From: Streptomyces misionensis
Lineage (GTDB): Bacteria; Actinomycetota; Actinomycetes; Streptomycetales; Streptomycetaceae
Length of the DNA stretch: 64,000 nucleotides
Direction: 5' to 3'
NCBI RefSeq assembly: GCF_007896895.1
Contig: NZ_VOGW01000177.1
Location: forward strand, 58,575 to 122,574
The first letter of the stretch is position 1. Each line of letters opens with the position of its first letter. The notes below the pieces were generated by a model. It had not been told where the DNA came from and did no database searches. It saw only the letters and a program-made list of their open reading frames with translations. The position numbers and the translations under genes are program-made. Below, in pieces: positions 1-8,032 of the stretch.

Positions 1-54
1 GGACGTGAGCCGCACGCCGGTCGTGCACCGACGAAGACGTCAAGGAGGGCAGCC

Positions 55-1431
55 GTGGCCGCCACCACTCCCGATACGGCACCTGCCGCACCCCGCGCCA
101 AGCGGGACCGGACCCATTACCTGTACATCGCCGTCATCGTGGCGGTCGTGCTCGGCATCGCGGTCGGTCTGATCTGGCCGGACGCCGCGGTGAAGCTCCA
201 GCCGCTGGGCACCGGGTTCGTCAACCTGATCAAGATGATGATCTCGCCGATCATCTTCTGCACCATCGTGCTCGGCATCGGGTCCGTGCGGAAGGCCGCC
301 AAGGTGGGCGCCGTCGGCGGCATAGCCCTCGGCTACTTCCTCGTGATGTCGCTGGTCGCCCTCGCCATCGGGCTCGTCGTCGGCAATGTGCTGCACCCGG
401 GCTCCGGGCTCCACCTGACGAACGCGCTCAAGCAGACGGGGCAGGCGCAGGTCGGCCAGGACGCGCTGCCGCCCGTGGACTTCGTGCTGTCGATCATCCC
501 CAAGACGTTCGTGTCCGCCTTCACCGAGGGCCAGGTCCTCCAGACGCTGCTGGTCGCCCTGCTCGCCGGGTTCGCCCTCCAGGCCATGGGCGCGGCCGGG
601 CAGCCGGTGCTGCGCGGCGTCGAGCACCTCCAGCGGCTGGTCTTCCGCATCCTGTCCATGGTGATGTGGGCGGCGCCCCTCGGCGCGTTCGGCGCGATCG
701 CGGCGGTCACCGGCTCGGCCGGCCTGGACGCGCTCAAGAGCCTCGCCGTGCTGATGCTCGGCTTCTACATCACCTGTGTCCTCTTCGTCTTCGTGGTGCT
801 CGGCGCCGTGCTGCGCCTGGTGGCCGGGGTCAACGTCTTCTCCCTGTGCAAGTACCTGGCGCGGGAGTTCCTGCTGATCCTGTCCACGTCCTCCTCCGAG
901 TCCGCGCTGCCCCGGCTGATCGCGAAGATGGAGCACCTGGGCGTGAGCAAGCCGGTCGTCGGCATCACCGTGCCGACCGGGTACTCCTTCAACCTCGACG
1001 GCACGATGATCTACATGACCATGGCGTCGCTGTTCATCGCGGACGCGCTGGGCACCCCGATGTCGGTGGGCGAGCAGATCCCGCTGCTGCTGTTCCTGCT
1101 GCTGGCGTCCAAGGGCGCGGCCGGTGTGAGTGGGGCGGGCCTCGCCACCCTGGCCGGCGGCCTCCAGTCGCACAAGCCCGCGCTGGTGGACGGCGTCGGC
1201 CTGATCGTCGGCATCGACCGGTTCATGAGCGAGGCGCGGGCGCTGACCAACTTCGCGGGCAACGCGATCGCCACCGTGCTGGTGGGGACGTGGACCAAGG
1301 AGATCGACAAGGCGCGGGTGCGGCAGGTGCTCGCCGGCGAGCTGCCGTTCGACGAGACGACGCTCGACGTGCAGGCGAGTACGGTCGCCGAGGTCCCCGA
1401 GCCCCGCAAGGAGCGGCTGGCCAAGGCCTGA
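55..1431 (+). CDS. dctA: C4-dicarboxylate/cation symporter (DctA type)
   Basis: Secondary transporter of the dicarboxylate/amino acid:cation symporter family, expected to import succinate, fumarate or malate with protons or sodium across the cell membrane. The 458-residue protein starts at a GTG preceded by AAGGAGGG at 42-49. It has the family's hydrophobic helices, the serine-rich hairpin STSSSESALPRL near residue 282, and the TGYSFNLDGT and SKGAAGVSGAG motifs of the substrate and cation site. Length is normal for DctA. No sensor kinase pair is visible downstream; any regulator would lie upstream of the window. The 54 bases before it hold only the ribosome site and no recognisable gene. The family call is firm; the substrate is inferred. 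Confidence 0.9.
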   Translation: MAATTPDTAPAAPRAKRDRTHYLYIAVIVAVVLGIAVGLIWPDAAVKLQPLGTGFVNLIKMMISPIIFCTIVLGIGSVRKAAKVGAVGGIALGYFLVMSLVALAIGLVVGNVLHPGSGLHLTNALKQTGQAQVGQDALPPVDFVLSIIPKTFVSAFTEGQVLQTLLVALLAGFALQAMGAAGQPVLRGVEHLQRLVFRILSMVMWAAPLGAFGAIAAVTGSAGLDALKSLAVLMLGFYITCVLFVFVVLGAVLRLVAGVNVFSLCKYLAREFLLILSTSSSESALPRLIAKMEHLGVSKPVVGITVPTGYSFNLDGTMIYMTMASLFIADALGTPMSVGEQIPLLLFLLLASKGAAGVSGAGLATLAGGLQSHKPALVDGVGLIVGIDRFMSEARALTNFAGNAIATVLVGTWTKEIDKARVRQVLAGELPFDETTLDVQASTVAEVPEPRKERLAKA

Positions 1432-1443
1432 GCCCCCTGTTCT

Positions 1444-1484
1444 CCGGATGTCCGGCCCCGCCTGAACCGGGGCCGGGCATCCGG
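1444..1484. terminator. Bidirectional terminator hairpin
   Basis: A 17-base stem (1444-1460 with 1468-1484, one G-U wobble) and 7-base loop lie between the converging dctA and TetR genes. There is no clear T-run, as is common for Streptomyces terminators. Confidence 0.75.
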
Positions 1485-1494
1485 CGTTTCGGCG

Positions 1495-2118
1495 TCAGGA
1501 GCCGGAACTCACCTCGGCCACCAGGGCGGTGGCCGACTCGGCGGGCACGCCGGCCGCGGTCAGGACGGTGACCGTGGCGCAACGGCCCGCCTCCCGCGCC
1601 GGCAGCAGACCGTCGTTGACGGCCTCCATCACCGCGAACAGGGTCTGCTCGTGCACGTAGGCCAGTGCCGGCGCGGGCAGCGGCGAGGTGAACACCCCTT
1701 CGTCCAGGCCCTGCTGGAGCACCCTGATCTTGGCCGCGCGCACCGGGGCGAGCCGCTCGCGGATGCCCTGGACGGTGACCGTACGCTGGGCGAGCGCGAT
1801 CAGCAGCCGGTAGCGGTCCGCGGTCGCCCAGAGCGCCAGCACCGAGCGGGCCAGGGCCCTCGCCGGGTCGTCCGCCCCCGTGCGCGCCGCCGCGTCCGCG
1901 TCCGCCAGGGCCTGCACGGCCTCGTCGGTGAGGGTGCTGATCAGCGCCTCGCGGCTCGGGAAGTGGCCGTAGACGGTCCGTCGTACGACTCCGGCGGCGC
2001 GCGCGATCTGGTCCATGGAGGCATCCGGGTCGCGCAGCAGCTCGGCGAGGGCGACGTCGAGGATGCGGCGCCGGTTCGCGTCGGCGCGGCTGGGGTTACC
2101 CGTGGTCATGGCAGTCAT
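1495..2118 (-). CDS. TetR-family repressor of the adjacent efflux pump
   Basis: A 207-residue TetR-type regulator. The N-terminal helix-turn-helix is recognisable (RRRILDVALAELLRDPDASM, then IARAAGVVRRTVYGHFPSRE), followed by an all-helical ligand domain. The ATG at 2118 is chosen because AGAGGA lies 8 bases upstream; a second ATG at 2109 is possible. It is divergent from an MFS exporter, and the 119-base gap between them carries three copies of an 18-base palindrome. That is the classic layout of a TetR protein repressing itself and its pump until the drug or metabolite binds. The ligand cannot be told from sequence. Confidence 0.9.
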   Translation of the reverse strand: MTAMTTGNPSRADANRRRILDVALAELLRDPDASMDQIARAAGVVRRTVYGHFPSREALISTLTDEAVQALADADAAARTGADDPARALARSVLALWATADRYRLLIALAQRTVTVQGIRERLAPVRAAKIRVLQQGLDEGVFTSPLPAPALAYVHEQTLFAVMEAVNDGLLPAREAGRCATVTVLTAAGVPAESATALVAEVSSGS

Positions 2119-2138
2119 TCTGCACGTCCTCTCGCGAG

Positions 2139-2201
2139 TTGCACAGCACTGTGCAACGGCGTACATTGCACATCGTTGTGCAATTGCACGCTGCTGTGCA
2201 A
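2139..2201. promoter_or_regulatory. Three tandem TetR-type operators between repressor and pump
   Basis: Three 18-base sites of form TTGCACA-N4-TGTGCAA occur at 2139-2156 (perfect), 2166-2183 (perfect) and 2184-2201 (one mismatch, TTGCACG). The second and third abut directly. Centres are 27 and 18 bases apart. They fill most of the gap between the divergent TetR and MFS genes, so they probably overlap both promoters. Confidence 0.88.
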
Positions 2202-2237
2202 GTCCCGACGCGAATCCGAGGAAGGCAAACCGCTGCC

Positions 2238-3914
2238 ATGCGACTCGTCATGACCGAACCGGTCGAGAAGATGGAGCGCCCGTACGCCCGGCGCTGGTGG
2301 GCGCTGCTGGTGCTCTGCCTGAGCCTGCTGATCATCGTGATGGCCAACACCGCCCTCACGGTCGCGGCGCCCGACATGACGAAGGACCTCGGGCTCTCCA
2401 GCGCCGACCTCCAGTGGGTGATCGACGGCTACACCGTCCCCTACGCGGCGCTGATGCTGCTGCTCGGGGCGATCGGCGACAAGTACAGCCGGCGCGGGGC
2501 GCTCGTGCTCGGCCTGCTCGTCTTCGGCGGCGGCGCCGTCTTCGGCTACCTCGCCGACAGCGCCGCGACCGTGATCGCCGCCCGCGCGGTGATGGGCGTC
2601 GGCGCGGCGCTGATCATGCCGGCCACGCTGTCGCTGCTCGCGGCGACCTTCCCGCGGGCCGAACGGGCCAAGGCGATCACGCTGTGGACCGCCACCGCCG
2701 GCCTCGCCATCGCCGCCGGACCGGTGGTCGCCGGCGCCCTGCTGCGCAACCACGGCTGGTCCTCGACGTTCCTGATCAACGTGCCGATCGCGGCCGTGGC
2801 CCTGGTCGCCGCCTTCGTCCTGGTCCCGCCGTCCAAGGCCGGCCACCACGACCGCATCGACTACGTGGGCGGCCTGCTGTCCGTGCTCTGGACCGGCGCG
2901 CTCGTCTACATGATCATCCAGGGCCCGCACTTCGGCTGGGGCGCCAAGGCCGTCACGGCCGCCGTGATCGCGGGCGCCGGACTGATCGCGTTCGTGCTGT
3001 GGGAGCTGCGCCACCCGCGTCCGATCCTGGACGTCCGCCGCTTCGCGCACCGCCGCTTCGCCGGCTCCAACCTGGCCGTCGCCCTGTTCTTCCTGGCCGT
3101 CTTCGGCGCGTTCTACTTCCTCACCCAGCACCTCCAGTTCGTCCTCGGCTACGACGCCCTCCAGACCGGCGTGCGGATGCTGCCGCTGGCCGGCGCGGTC
3201 TTCGTCGGCTCCGCCCTGACCGGCTGGCTCACCCCGCGCACCGGCATGAAGTGGACGGTCAGCGCGGGCATGGTCCTCGGCACGGTGGCGCTGGCCCTGC
3301 TCACCCGGGTGGACGCGGGCTCCACGTACGGCGACTTCCTGGCCCCGCTGATCATCCTCGGCCTCGCCATCGGCCTCGCCCTCTCGCCCTGCACCGACGC
3401 GATCATGGGCGCCTTCCCGGAGTCCGAGCTGGGCGTCGGCGGCGCGGTCAACGACACCTCGCTGGAACTGGGCGGCTCGCTCGGCATCGCCATCCTCGGC
3501 TCGCTGCTCGCGACGTCGTACGGCAACCACCTCGGCGACGCCACGGCCGGCAGCAAGCTCCCGCCGAGCGCCCTCGACACCGCCCGGGACTCGGTCGGCG
3601 CCGGGTACGCCGTCGCGCAGGGCATCGCCGACAAGGCGCACCAGGTCGCCGCGCAGGCCGCCCACGCGAGCAGCCCCCAGCAGGCCGCCCAGCTCAAGCA
3701 GCAGGCCGGTGAACTCGCGGCGGGCGCCCGCCAGATGGCCGACGCGGTCGGCTCGTCCTTCTCCGACGCCGTCGCCCACACCAGCCTCGTCGGCGCGGTC
3801 GTGCTCGGCGTCGGCACGGTCCTGGTCGCCCTCCTGCTGCCGCGCCGCGCCGGCGCGGAGGCGGCGGAGGTGAAGGAGACGGAGAAGGAGCCGGCGGACA
3901 CCTCGGCTCGCTGA
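2238..3914 (+). CDS. MFS drug exporter, DHA2 (14-helix) family
   Basis: Proton-driven multidrug efflux transporter of the EmrB/QacA (DHA2) type, 558 residues. Visible family features are the first helix followed by LTVAAPDMTKDLGLSSADLQWV, the motif-A loop GAIGDKYSRRGAL, and the motif-C region after helix 5 (AGLAIAAGPVVAGALL). A large Ala/Gln-rich extracytoplasmic loop lies near residues 430-525. The ATG at 2238 follows GAGGAAGG at about 12 bases; a second ATG at 2250 is possible. It is divergent from its likely TetR repressor. The substrate is unknown; toxic lipophilic compounds or an antibiotic are typical for the family. Confidence 0.9.
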   Translation: MRLVMTEPVEKMERPYARRWWALLVLCLSLLIIVMANTALTVAAPDMTKDLGLSSADLQWVIDGYTVPYAALMLLLGAIGDKYSRRGALVLGLLVFGGGAVFGYLADSAATVIAARAVMGVGAALIMPATLSLLAATFPRAERAKAITLWTATAGLAIAAGPVVAGALLRNHGWSSTFLINVPIAAVALVAAFVLVPPSKAGHHDRIDYVGGLLSVLWTGALVYMIIQGPHFGWGAKAVTAAVIAGAGLIAFVLWELRHPRPILDVRRFAHRRFAGSNLAVALFFLAVFGAFYFLTQHLQFVLGYDALQTGVRMLPLAGAVFVGSALTGWLTPRTGMKWTVSAGMVLGTVALALLTRVDAGSTYGDFLAPLIILGLAIGLALSPCTDAIMGAFPESELGVGGAVNDTSLELGGSLGIAILGSLLATSYGNHLGDATAGSKLPPSALDTARDSVGAGYAVAQGIADKAHQVAAQAAHASSPQQAAQLKQQAGELAAGARQMADAVGSSFSDAVAHTSLVGAVVLGVGTVLVALLLPRRAGAEAAEVKETEKEPADTSAR

Positions 3915-3939
3915 GGTCTTCTCACCCGCATCGATTAAC

Positions 3940-3968
3940 GTGCCGTTCCGGACCGACCGGAACGGCAC
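3940..3968. terminator. Hairpin after the MFS gene
   Basis: A perfect 12-base stem (GTGCCGTTCCGG with CCGGAACGGCAC) and 5-base loop lie 25 bases past the MFS stop and 40 bases before the next start. It probably terminates the pump transcript. No T-run follows, so an operator role is not excluded. Confidence 0.6.
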
Positions 3969-4008
3969 GCCGGTGCGTGGCGTCAGGAAGAGCATGGAGG
4001 CACGGGGG

Positions 4009-4773
4009 ATGAAGATCGACTGGGACCGGCGCACCTGCGCCCGCAAGGGGCACGTGACCTACGCGCCCGACGACCCCCGGCTGCGGGTGCGGCTGCACGC
4101 GCGGACCGGGCTCGGGGACGTCTGGCGCTGTCTGCGCTGCGGAGACTTCGTGCTCGGCGAGCCGCAGGGCTCGGGGCCCGCCGAGGACGCGCCGCTGGTG
4201 CCGCGCGGCAAGGTGCTGCGGGACCTGTTCATCCTGCGCTTCCTCGCGGTCGAGCGGGCCGTGCGCGGGGTGTTCATCGTGCTGGTCGCGGTGGCGGTGT
4301 GGAAGTTCAGCAACAGCCAGGACGCGGTACGGCGGCTGTTCAACGAGTACCTGACCGTCCTGCGCCCGGTCTTCCGCCACTTCCACTACGACCTCGACCA
4401 CTCGCCCGTGGTCGGCTCCATACAGAAGGCCTTCGGCTACCGGCACTCCACGCTGCTCCTGGTCGCCGGCGTGCTCCTCGCCTACGCCCTGATCGAACTG
4501 GTCGAGGCGGTCGGCCTGTGGCGCGCCAAGCGCTGGGCGGAATACCTCACGGTCGTCGCCACGGCCGCGTTCCTCCCGCTGGAGATCTACGAGCTGACGG
4601 AGAAGATCAGCTACCTCAAGATCGCCACCCTCACCCTCAACATCCTCGCCGTCCTCTACATCGCCCTCGCCAAACGCCTGTTCGGCCTGCGCGGCGGCCG
4701 CCGCAAATTCGACGAGGAACGCCACAGCGCGTCCCTGCTGGAGGTGGAGGAGTCGGCGGGGGTGCTGGTCTGA
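4009..4773 (+). CDS. DUF2127-like multi-helix membrane protein
   Basis: A 254-residue membrane protein of unknown function. The soluble N-terminus has two CxxC-like spots (RTCARKGH and WRCLRCGDF, residues about 8-46) that could bind metal. Roughly four membrane helices follow, with the family signature ALIELVEAVGLWRAKRWAEY near residues 160-180. This matches the DUF2127 family as I know it. Start at ATG 4009 is supported by GGAGG 9 bases upstream; ATG 3994 is poorer. It stands alone between the MFS gene and the MerR-thioredoxin pair. Confidence 0.75.
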   Translation: MKIDWDRRTCARKGHVTYAPDDPRLRVRLHARTGLGDVWRCLRCGDFVLGEPQGSGPAEDAPLVPRGKVLRDLFILRFLAVERAVRGVFIVLVAVAVWKFSNSQDAVRRLFNEYLTVLRPVFRHFHYDLDHSPVVGSIQKAFGYRHSTLLLVAGVLLAYALIELVEAVGLWRAKRWAEYLTVVATAAFLPLEIYELTEKISYLKIATLTLNILAVLYIALAKRLFGLRGGRRKFDEERHSASLLEVEESAGVLV

Positions 4774-4784
4774 CGTCCGGCCGC

Positions 4785-4815
4785 TTGCCTTGACCCCGGC
4801 GTCAACGCCTACCGT
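4785..4815 (+). promoter_or_regulatory. MerR-type promoter with 19-base spacer
   Basis: A -35-like TTGCCT (4785-4790) and -10-like TACCGT (4810-4815) are 19 bases apart, the over-long spacing typical of MerR-controlled promoters. An inverted repeat TTGAC-N6-GTCAA sits inside the spacer. Expected transcription start is about 4822, next to the ATG at 4823, so the message is probably leaderless and the gene self-regulated. Confidence 0.6.
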
Positions 4816-4822
4816 CACGGAC

Positions 4823-5251
4823 ATGCGAATCGGCGAGCTGGCCGCCCGGGCCGGGACCACGACGCGTGCCCTGCGTTACTACGAGGCGCGCGGGCTGCTT
4901 CCGGCGCGGCGCGACGAGAAGGGCCATCGGAGTTACGACGAGGACGACCTCCGACTCCTGCGGCAGATCCGGGTGCTCCAGGACTTCGGGTTCGAGCTGG
5001 AGGAGACGCGGCCGTTCGTGGAGTGTCTGCGGGCGGGGCATCCGCAGGGCGACGCGTGTCCCGCGTCGCTCGTGGTCTACCGGCGCAAGCTCGCGGAGCT
5101 GGACGCGCTGATCGGGCAGCTGACGGCGGTGCGGGAGACGGTCGCGGGGCAGTTGCGCCGGGCCGAGCGGGCCCGGGACGAGCTGGCCGCCGAGGCATCG
5201 GCTCCGGGGGGTCCGGAGCCCGTGTGCGAACTGGGAGGGCAGCGGTTGTGA
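4823..5251 (+). CDS. MerR-family regulator coupled to thioredoxin
   Basis: A 142-residue MerR regulator. The winged helix is clear (RIGELAARAGTTTRALRYYE at residues 2-21), followed by the ARGLLPARRDEKGHRSYDEDD wing, a long dimerisation helix and a short effector tail. Cysteines occur in the tail (ECLRAGHPQGDAC, and PVC near the end), so redox or metal sensing is possible, but no canonical SoxR or CueR motif is present. ATG 4823 fits the helix-turn-helix start and the promoter geometry. The stop overlaps the thioredoxin start (GTGA), so the two are translated together and probably form one redox-responsive unit. Confidence 0.88.
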   Translation: MRIGELAARAGTTTRALRYYEARGLLPARRDEKGHRSYDEDDLRLLRQIRVLQDFGFELEETRPFVECLRAGHPQGDACPASLVVYRRKLAELDALIGQLTAVRETVAGQLRRAERARDELAAEASAPGGPEPVCELGGQRL

Positions 5252-5580
5252 GTGTGACGAGCGGGTTGACCGAGGTGACCGACGCCGACTTCGAGACGGA
5301 GGTGCTCGGCGCCGAGCTGCCGGTGCTGGTGCAGTTCACGGCCGAGTGGTGCGGGCCGTGCCGGCAGCTGGCGCCGGTGCTGAGGGACATCGCCGCCGAG
5401 GAGGGCGACCGGCTGAAGGTCGTACAGGTGGACGTGGACCGCAGTCCGCGGACCACCATGGCCCACGGGGTGCTGGCGACGCCCACGCTCATGGTCTTCC
5501 GCGGCGGCGAGCCGGTGCGGTCGATGGTGGGGGCGCGGGCGAAGCGGCGGCTGCTCGCGGAGCTGGCCGACGCGCTGTAA
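5248..5580 (+). CDS. trxA: Thioredoxin
   Basis: A 110-residue classical thioredoxin, a cytoplasmic disulfide reductant recycled by thioredoxin reductase. The active site AEWCGPCRQLAP has Cys35 and Cys38, and the cis-proline loop ATPTLMVFRGG is present. Length equals the family norm. Translation starts at a GTG overlapping the MerR stop by 4 bases, with GGGAGGG 8 bases upstream. A strong terminator follows at once, so MerR-trx is a two-gene unit separate from the helicase-like gene downstream. Confidence 0.93.
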   Translation: MSVTSGLTEVTDADFETEVLGAELPVLVQFTAEWCGPCRQLAPVLRDIAAEEGDRLKVVQVDVDRSPRTTMAHGVLATPTLMVFRGGEPVRSMVGARAKRRLLAELADAL

Positions 5581-5598
5581 AGCGGGCCGAGAGACGGA

Positions 5599-5632
5599 GA
5601 AATCCCCCGGGCAATTGCGCCCGGGGGATTTC
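5599..5632 (+). terminator. Intrinsic terminator after trxA
   Basis: A perfect 14-base stem (GAAATCCCCCGGGC with GCCCGGGGGATTTC) and 6-base loop, followed by TTTGCG, start 18 bases past the thioredoxin stop. Confidence 0.9.
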
Positions 5633-5650
5633 TTTGCGTATATTCGGTGG

Positions 5651-5680
5651 TTCGTGACTTCCTGGTCGCAGGGTCACGAA
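5651..5680. promoter_or_regulatory. Inverted repeat upstream of the HelD-like gene
   Basis: TTCGTGAC (5651-5658) and GTCACGAA (5673-5680) are perfect inverted arms 14 bases apart, just past the trxA terminator and about 40-70 bases before the next start. A regulator site for the RNA polymerase motor gene is plausible. Confidence 0.45.
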
Positions 5681-5718
5681 AAGCTTTGTGGGCACAGTAT
5701 ATCCGGGCGGGAGCGGAA

Positions 5719-7974
5719 TTGTCAAACACCGAATTTCCAGACGATGAATTGCGCCGCGAACAGGAATTCATCGACGGACTGTACGCGCGCGTGGACGTGC
5801 TGCGCGGTGAGGCCGAGGCCTCGGTCGGGGACGCGCTCGCGCAGGGCGACAAGCCCATGCAGGCCCGGCTGGAGCGGGACATCCTGGTCGCCGAGCGGTC
5901 CGGGCTGCTCGCCGCGCTGAACGCCGTGGACGGATCGCTGTGCTTCGGCCGCATCGATCTCGCCGACGGCGCGAGCCACCACATCGGGCGGATCGGGCTG
6001 CGGAAGGACGACGCCGAGCACACCCCGGTGCTGGTCGACTGGCGGGCCGCGGTCGCCCGGCCGTTCTACCTGGCCACCGGGCACACCCCGATGGGGCTGC
6101 GGCGGCGCCGCCACATCGCCACCGAGGGCCGCACCGTCACCGCCCTGCACGACGAGATCCTGGACCTCGGCGACGCCACCCGCACCGGGCACGAGGACCA
6201 CAACGGCGACGCCGTGCTGCTGGCCGCGCTGAACTCGGCGCGCACCGGCCGGATGGGCGACATCGTGCGGACCATCCAGGCCGACCAGGACCGCATCATC
6301 CGGGCACCGCACCGGGGCGTGCTGGTGGTCGAGGGCGGCCCCGGCACCGGCAAGACCGCCGTGGCCCTGCACCGGGCGGCGTACCTGCTCTACGAGCACC
6401 GGGAGCTGCTGGCCCGCCGGGCCGTGCTGATCGTCGGGCCCAACCCGGCCTTCCTCGGCTACATCGGCGAGGTGCTGCCCTCCCTCGGCGAGACCGGTGT
6501 GCTGCTGGCCACGGTCGGCGAGCTGTTCCCCGGGGTGAAGGCCACCGCCGCCGACACCCCGGAGGCGGCCGCCGTCAAGGGCGGCGCCGCGATGGCCGAC
6601 GTGCTCGCCGCGGTGGTCCGCGACCGGCAGGCGCTGCCCGACCCGGTCATCGCGATCGAGCACGACCGCGAGGTGCTGATGCTGGACGACGGCCTGGTGA
6701 GCGTCGCCCGCGAGCGCACCCGGGCCGCGAAGCTGCCGCACAACGCGGCCCGCGAGCACTTCGAGGGCCACATCCTCAACACCCTCACCGAGCTGTACGC
6801 CGAGCGGGTCGGCACCGACCCGTACGACGGCGGCAGCCTGCTGGACGCCGCCGACATCACCCAGATCCGCGACGAACTCGCGGAGAACCCCGAGGTCTGG
6901 GACGCCATCGACCGGCTGTGGCCCCGCATCACCCCGCAGCGGCTGGTCGCCGACTTCCTGGCCGAGCCCGAGGGGTACCTCTCCGACGAGGACGCCGCCG
7001 CGATCCGCCGCCCGGTGACCCGCGCGTGGACCGTCGCCGACGTGCCGCTGCTCGACGAGGCCGCCGAACTCCTCGGCGAGGACGACCGGCCGGCCCGCTC
7101 CCGCGCGGAGCAGGAGCGCGAGACGCAGATCGCGTACGCGCAGGGCGTGCTGGACGTGTCGTACGCCTCGCGGACCTACGAGTTCGACGACAAGGAGGAC
7201 GAGGAGTCGGAGGTGCTGTCCGCGCACGACATCATCGACGCCGAGCGGTTCGCCGAGCGGCAGGAGGAGGGCGACCACCGCAGCGCGGCCGAGCGGGCCG
7301 CCGCCGACCGGACCTGGGCGTTCGGGCACATCATCGTGGACGAGGCGCAGGAGCTGTCGCCGATGGCCTGGCGGCTGCTGATGCGGCGCTGCCCGACCCG
7401 CTCCATGACCCTGGTCGGCGACCCCGCGCAGACCGCGGAGGCGGCCGGTGTCGGTTCCTGGGCGAAGATCCTCGCCCCGTACGTCGAGGACCGCTACGAG
7501 CACACGCGCCTCGGCGTCAACTACCGCACCCCGTCCGAGATCATGGACCTCGCCGCGGCCGTGGTCCGGGCCGAGGACCCCGGGTTCCGGCCGCCGAGTT
7601 CGGTGCGCTCCACGGGCGTACGGCCCTGGGTGCGCCGGGCCGACGACGACCTGCCCGGCGCGGTGGCCAAGGCGGTCGCCGAACTCGCCCCGGCGGAGGG
7701 CCGCCTGGCGGTCATCGCCCCGCGCCGCCTGCACCGGGCCGTCGCCGCCCGCCTCGACGGCGTCACGGCCGGCGCGGAACCCGACCTCACCCGGGCGGTC
7801 GTCCTGCTGGACCCCCGCCAGTCCAAGGGGCTGGAGTTCGACTCGGTCCTGGTGGTCGAGCCGGGCGAGTACGGCACCAGCGACCTCTACGTGGCCCTGA
7901 CCCGGGCGACCCAGCGGCTGGGGGTGCTGTACACCGGCGAGCCGCCGGCGGCCCTGGCCGGGCAGCCCGGGTAG
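5719..7974 (+). CDS. helD: HelD/HelR-type RNA polymerase-associated ATPase
   Basis: Superfamily 1 helicase-like ATPase that acts on RNA polymerase rather than on DNA, clearing stalled enzyme. In some Streptomyces a paralogue, HelR, displaces rifamycins. The protein has about 751 residues. An N-terminal coiled-coil arm (residues about 5-60) carries LERDILVAERSGLLAALNAVD. Walker A GGPGTGKT is at 206-213, Walker B VDEAQELSP near 540, then the motif GDPAQTAE, and a C-terminal SKGLEFDSVLVVEP with YVALTRATQRL. The chosen start is TTG 5719, which has GGGAG upstream; an in-frame GTG at 5647 would lie almost in the terminator. Sequence alone does not separate HelD from HelR. Confidence 0.85.
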   Translation: MSNTEFPDDELRREQEFIDGLYARVDVLRGEAEASVGDALAQGDKPMQARLERDILVAERSGLLAALNAVDGSLCFGRIDLADGASHHIGRIGLRKDDAEHTPVLVDWRAAVARPFYLATGHTPMGLRRRRHIATEGRTVTALHDEILDLGDATRTGHEDHNGDAVLLAALNSARTGRMGDIVRTIQADQDRIIRAPHRGVLVVEGGPGTGKTAVALHRAAYLLYEHRELLARRAVLIVGPNPAFLGYIGEVLPSLGETGVLLATVGELFPGVKATAADTPEAAAVKGGAAMADVLAAVVRDRQALPDPVIAIEHDREVLMLDDGLVSVARERTRAAKLPHNAAREHFEGHILNTLTELYAERVGTDPYDGGSLLDAADITQIRDELAENPEVWDAIDRLWPRITPQRLVADFLAEPEGYLSDEDAAAIRRPVTRAWTVADVPLLDEAAELLGEDDRPARSRAEQERETQIAYAQGVLDVSYASRTYEFDDKEDEESEVLSAHDIIDAERFAERQEEGDHRSAAERAAADRTWAFGHIIVDEAQELSPMAWRLLMRRCPTRSMTLVGDPAQTAEAAGVGSWAKILAPYVEDRYEHTRLGVNYRTPSEIMDLAAAVVRAEDPGFRPPSSVRSTGVRPWVRRADDDLPGAVAKAVAELAPAEGRLAVIAPRRLHRAVAARLDGVTAGAEPDLTRAVVLLDPRQSKGLEFDSVLVVEPGEYGTSDLYVALTRATQRLGVLYTGEPPAALAGQPG

Positions 7975-7990
7975 CGGGCCCGGCGTCCGA

Positions 7991-8031
7991 GGCCGAGCGC
8001 TTTGGAGCGGCGTGCTCCGGGGCGCTCGGCC
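7991..8031. terminator. Bidirectional terminator, helD versus glgB
   Basis: A 10-base stem (GGCCGAGCGC with GCGCTCGGCC) encloses a second small stem (GGAGC/GCTCC, 8004-8018). It fills the gap between the two converging genes. Confidence 0.75.
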
Positions 8032-8032
8032 G

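Noticed and set aside
2115..4046. Long minus-strand frame across the MFS gene
   Set aside because: Amino acid content (Arg, Glu, Gly, His) shows no fold; it is the complement of the exporter gene.
5647..5718. GTG 5647 as start of the HelD-like gene
   Set aside because: It has no ribosome site, lies 15 bases from the trxA terminator and would translate the inverted repeat; TTG 5719 has GGGAG upstream.
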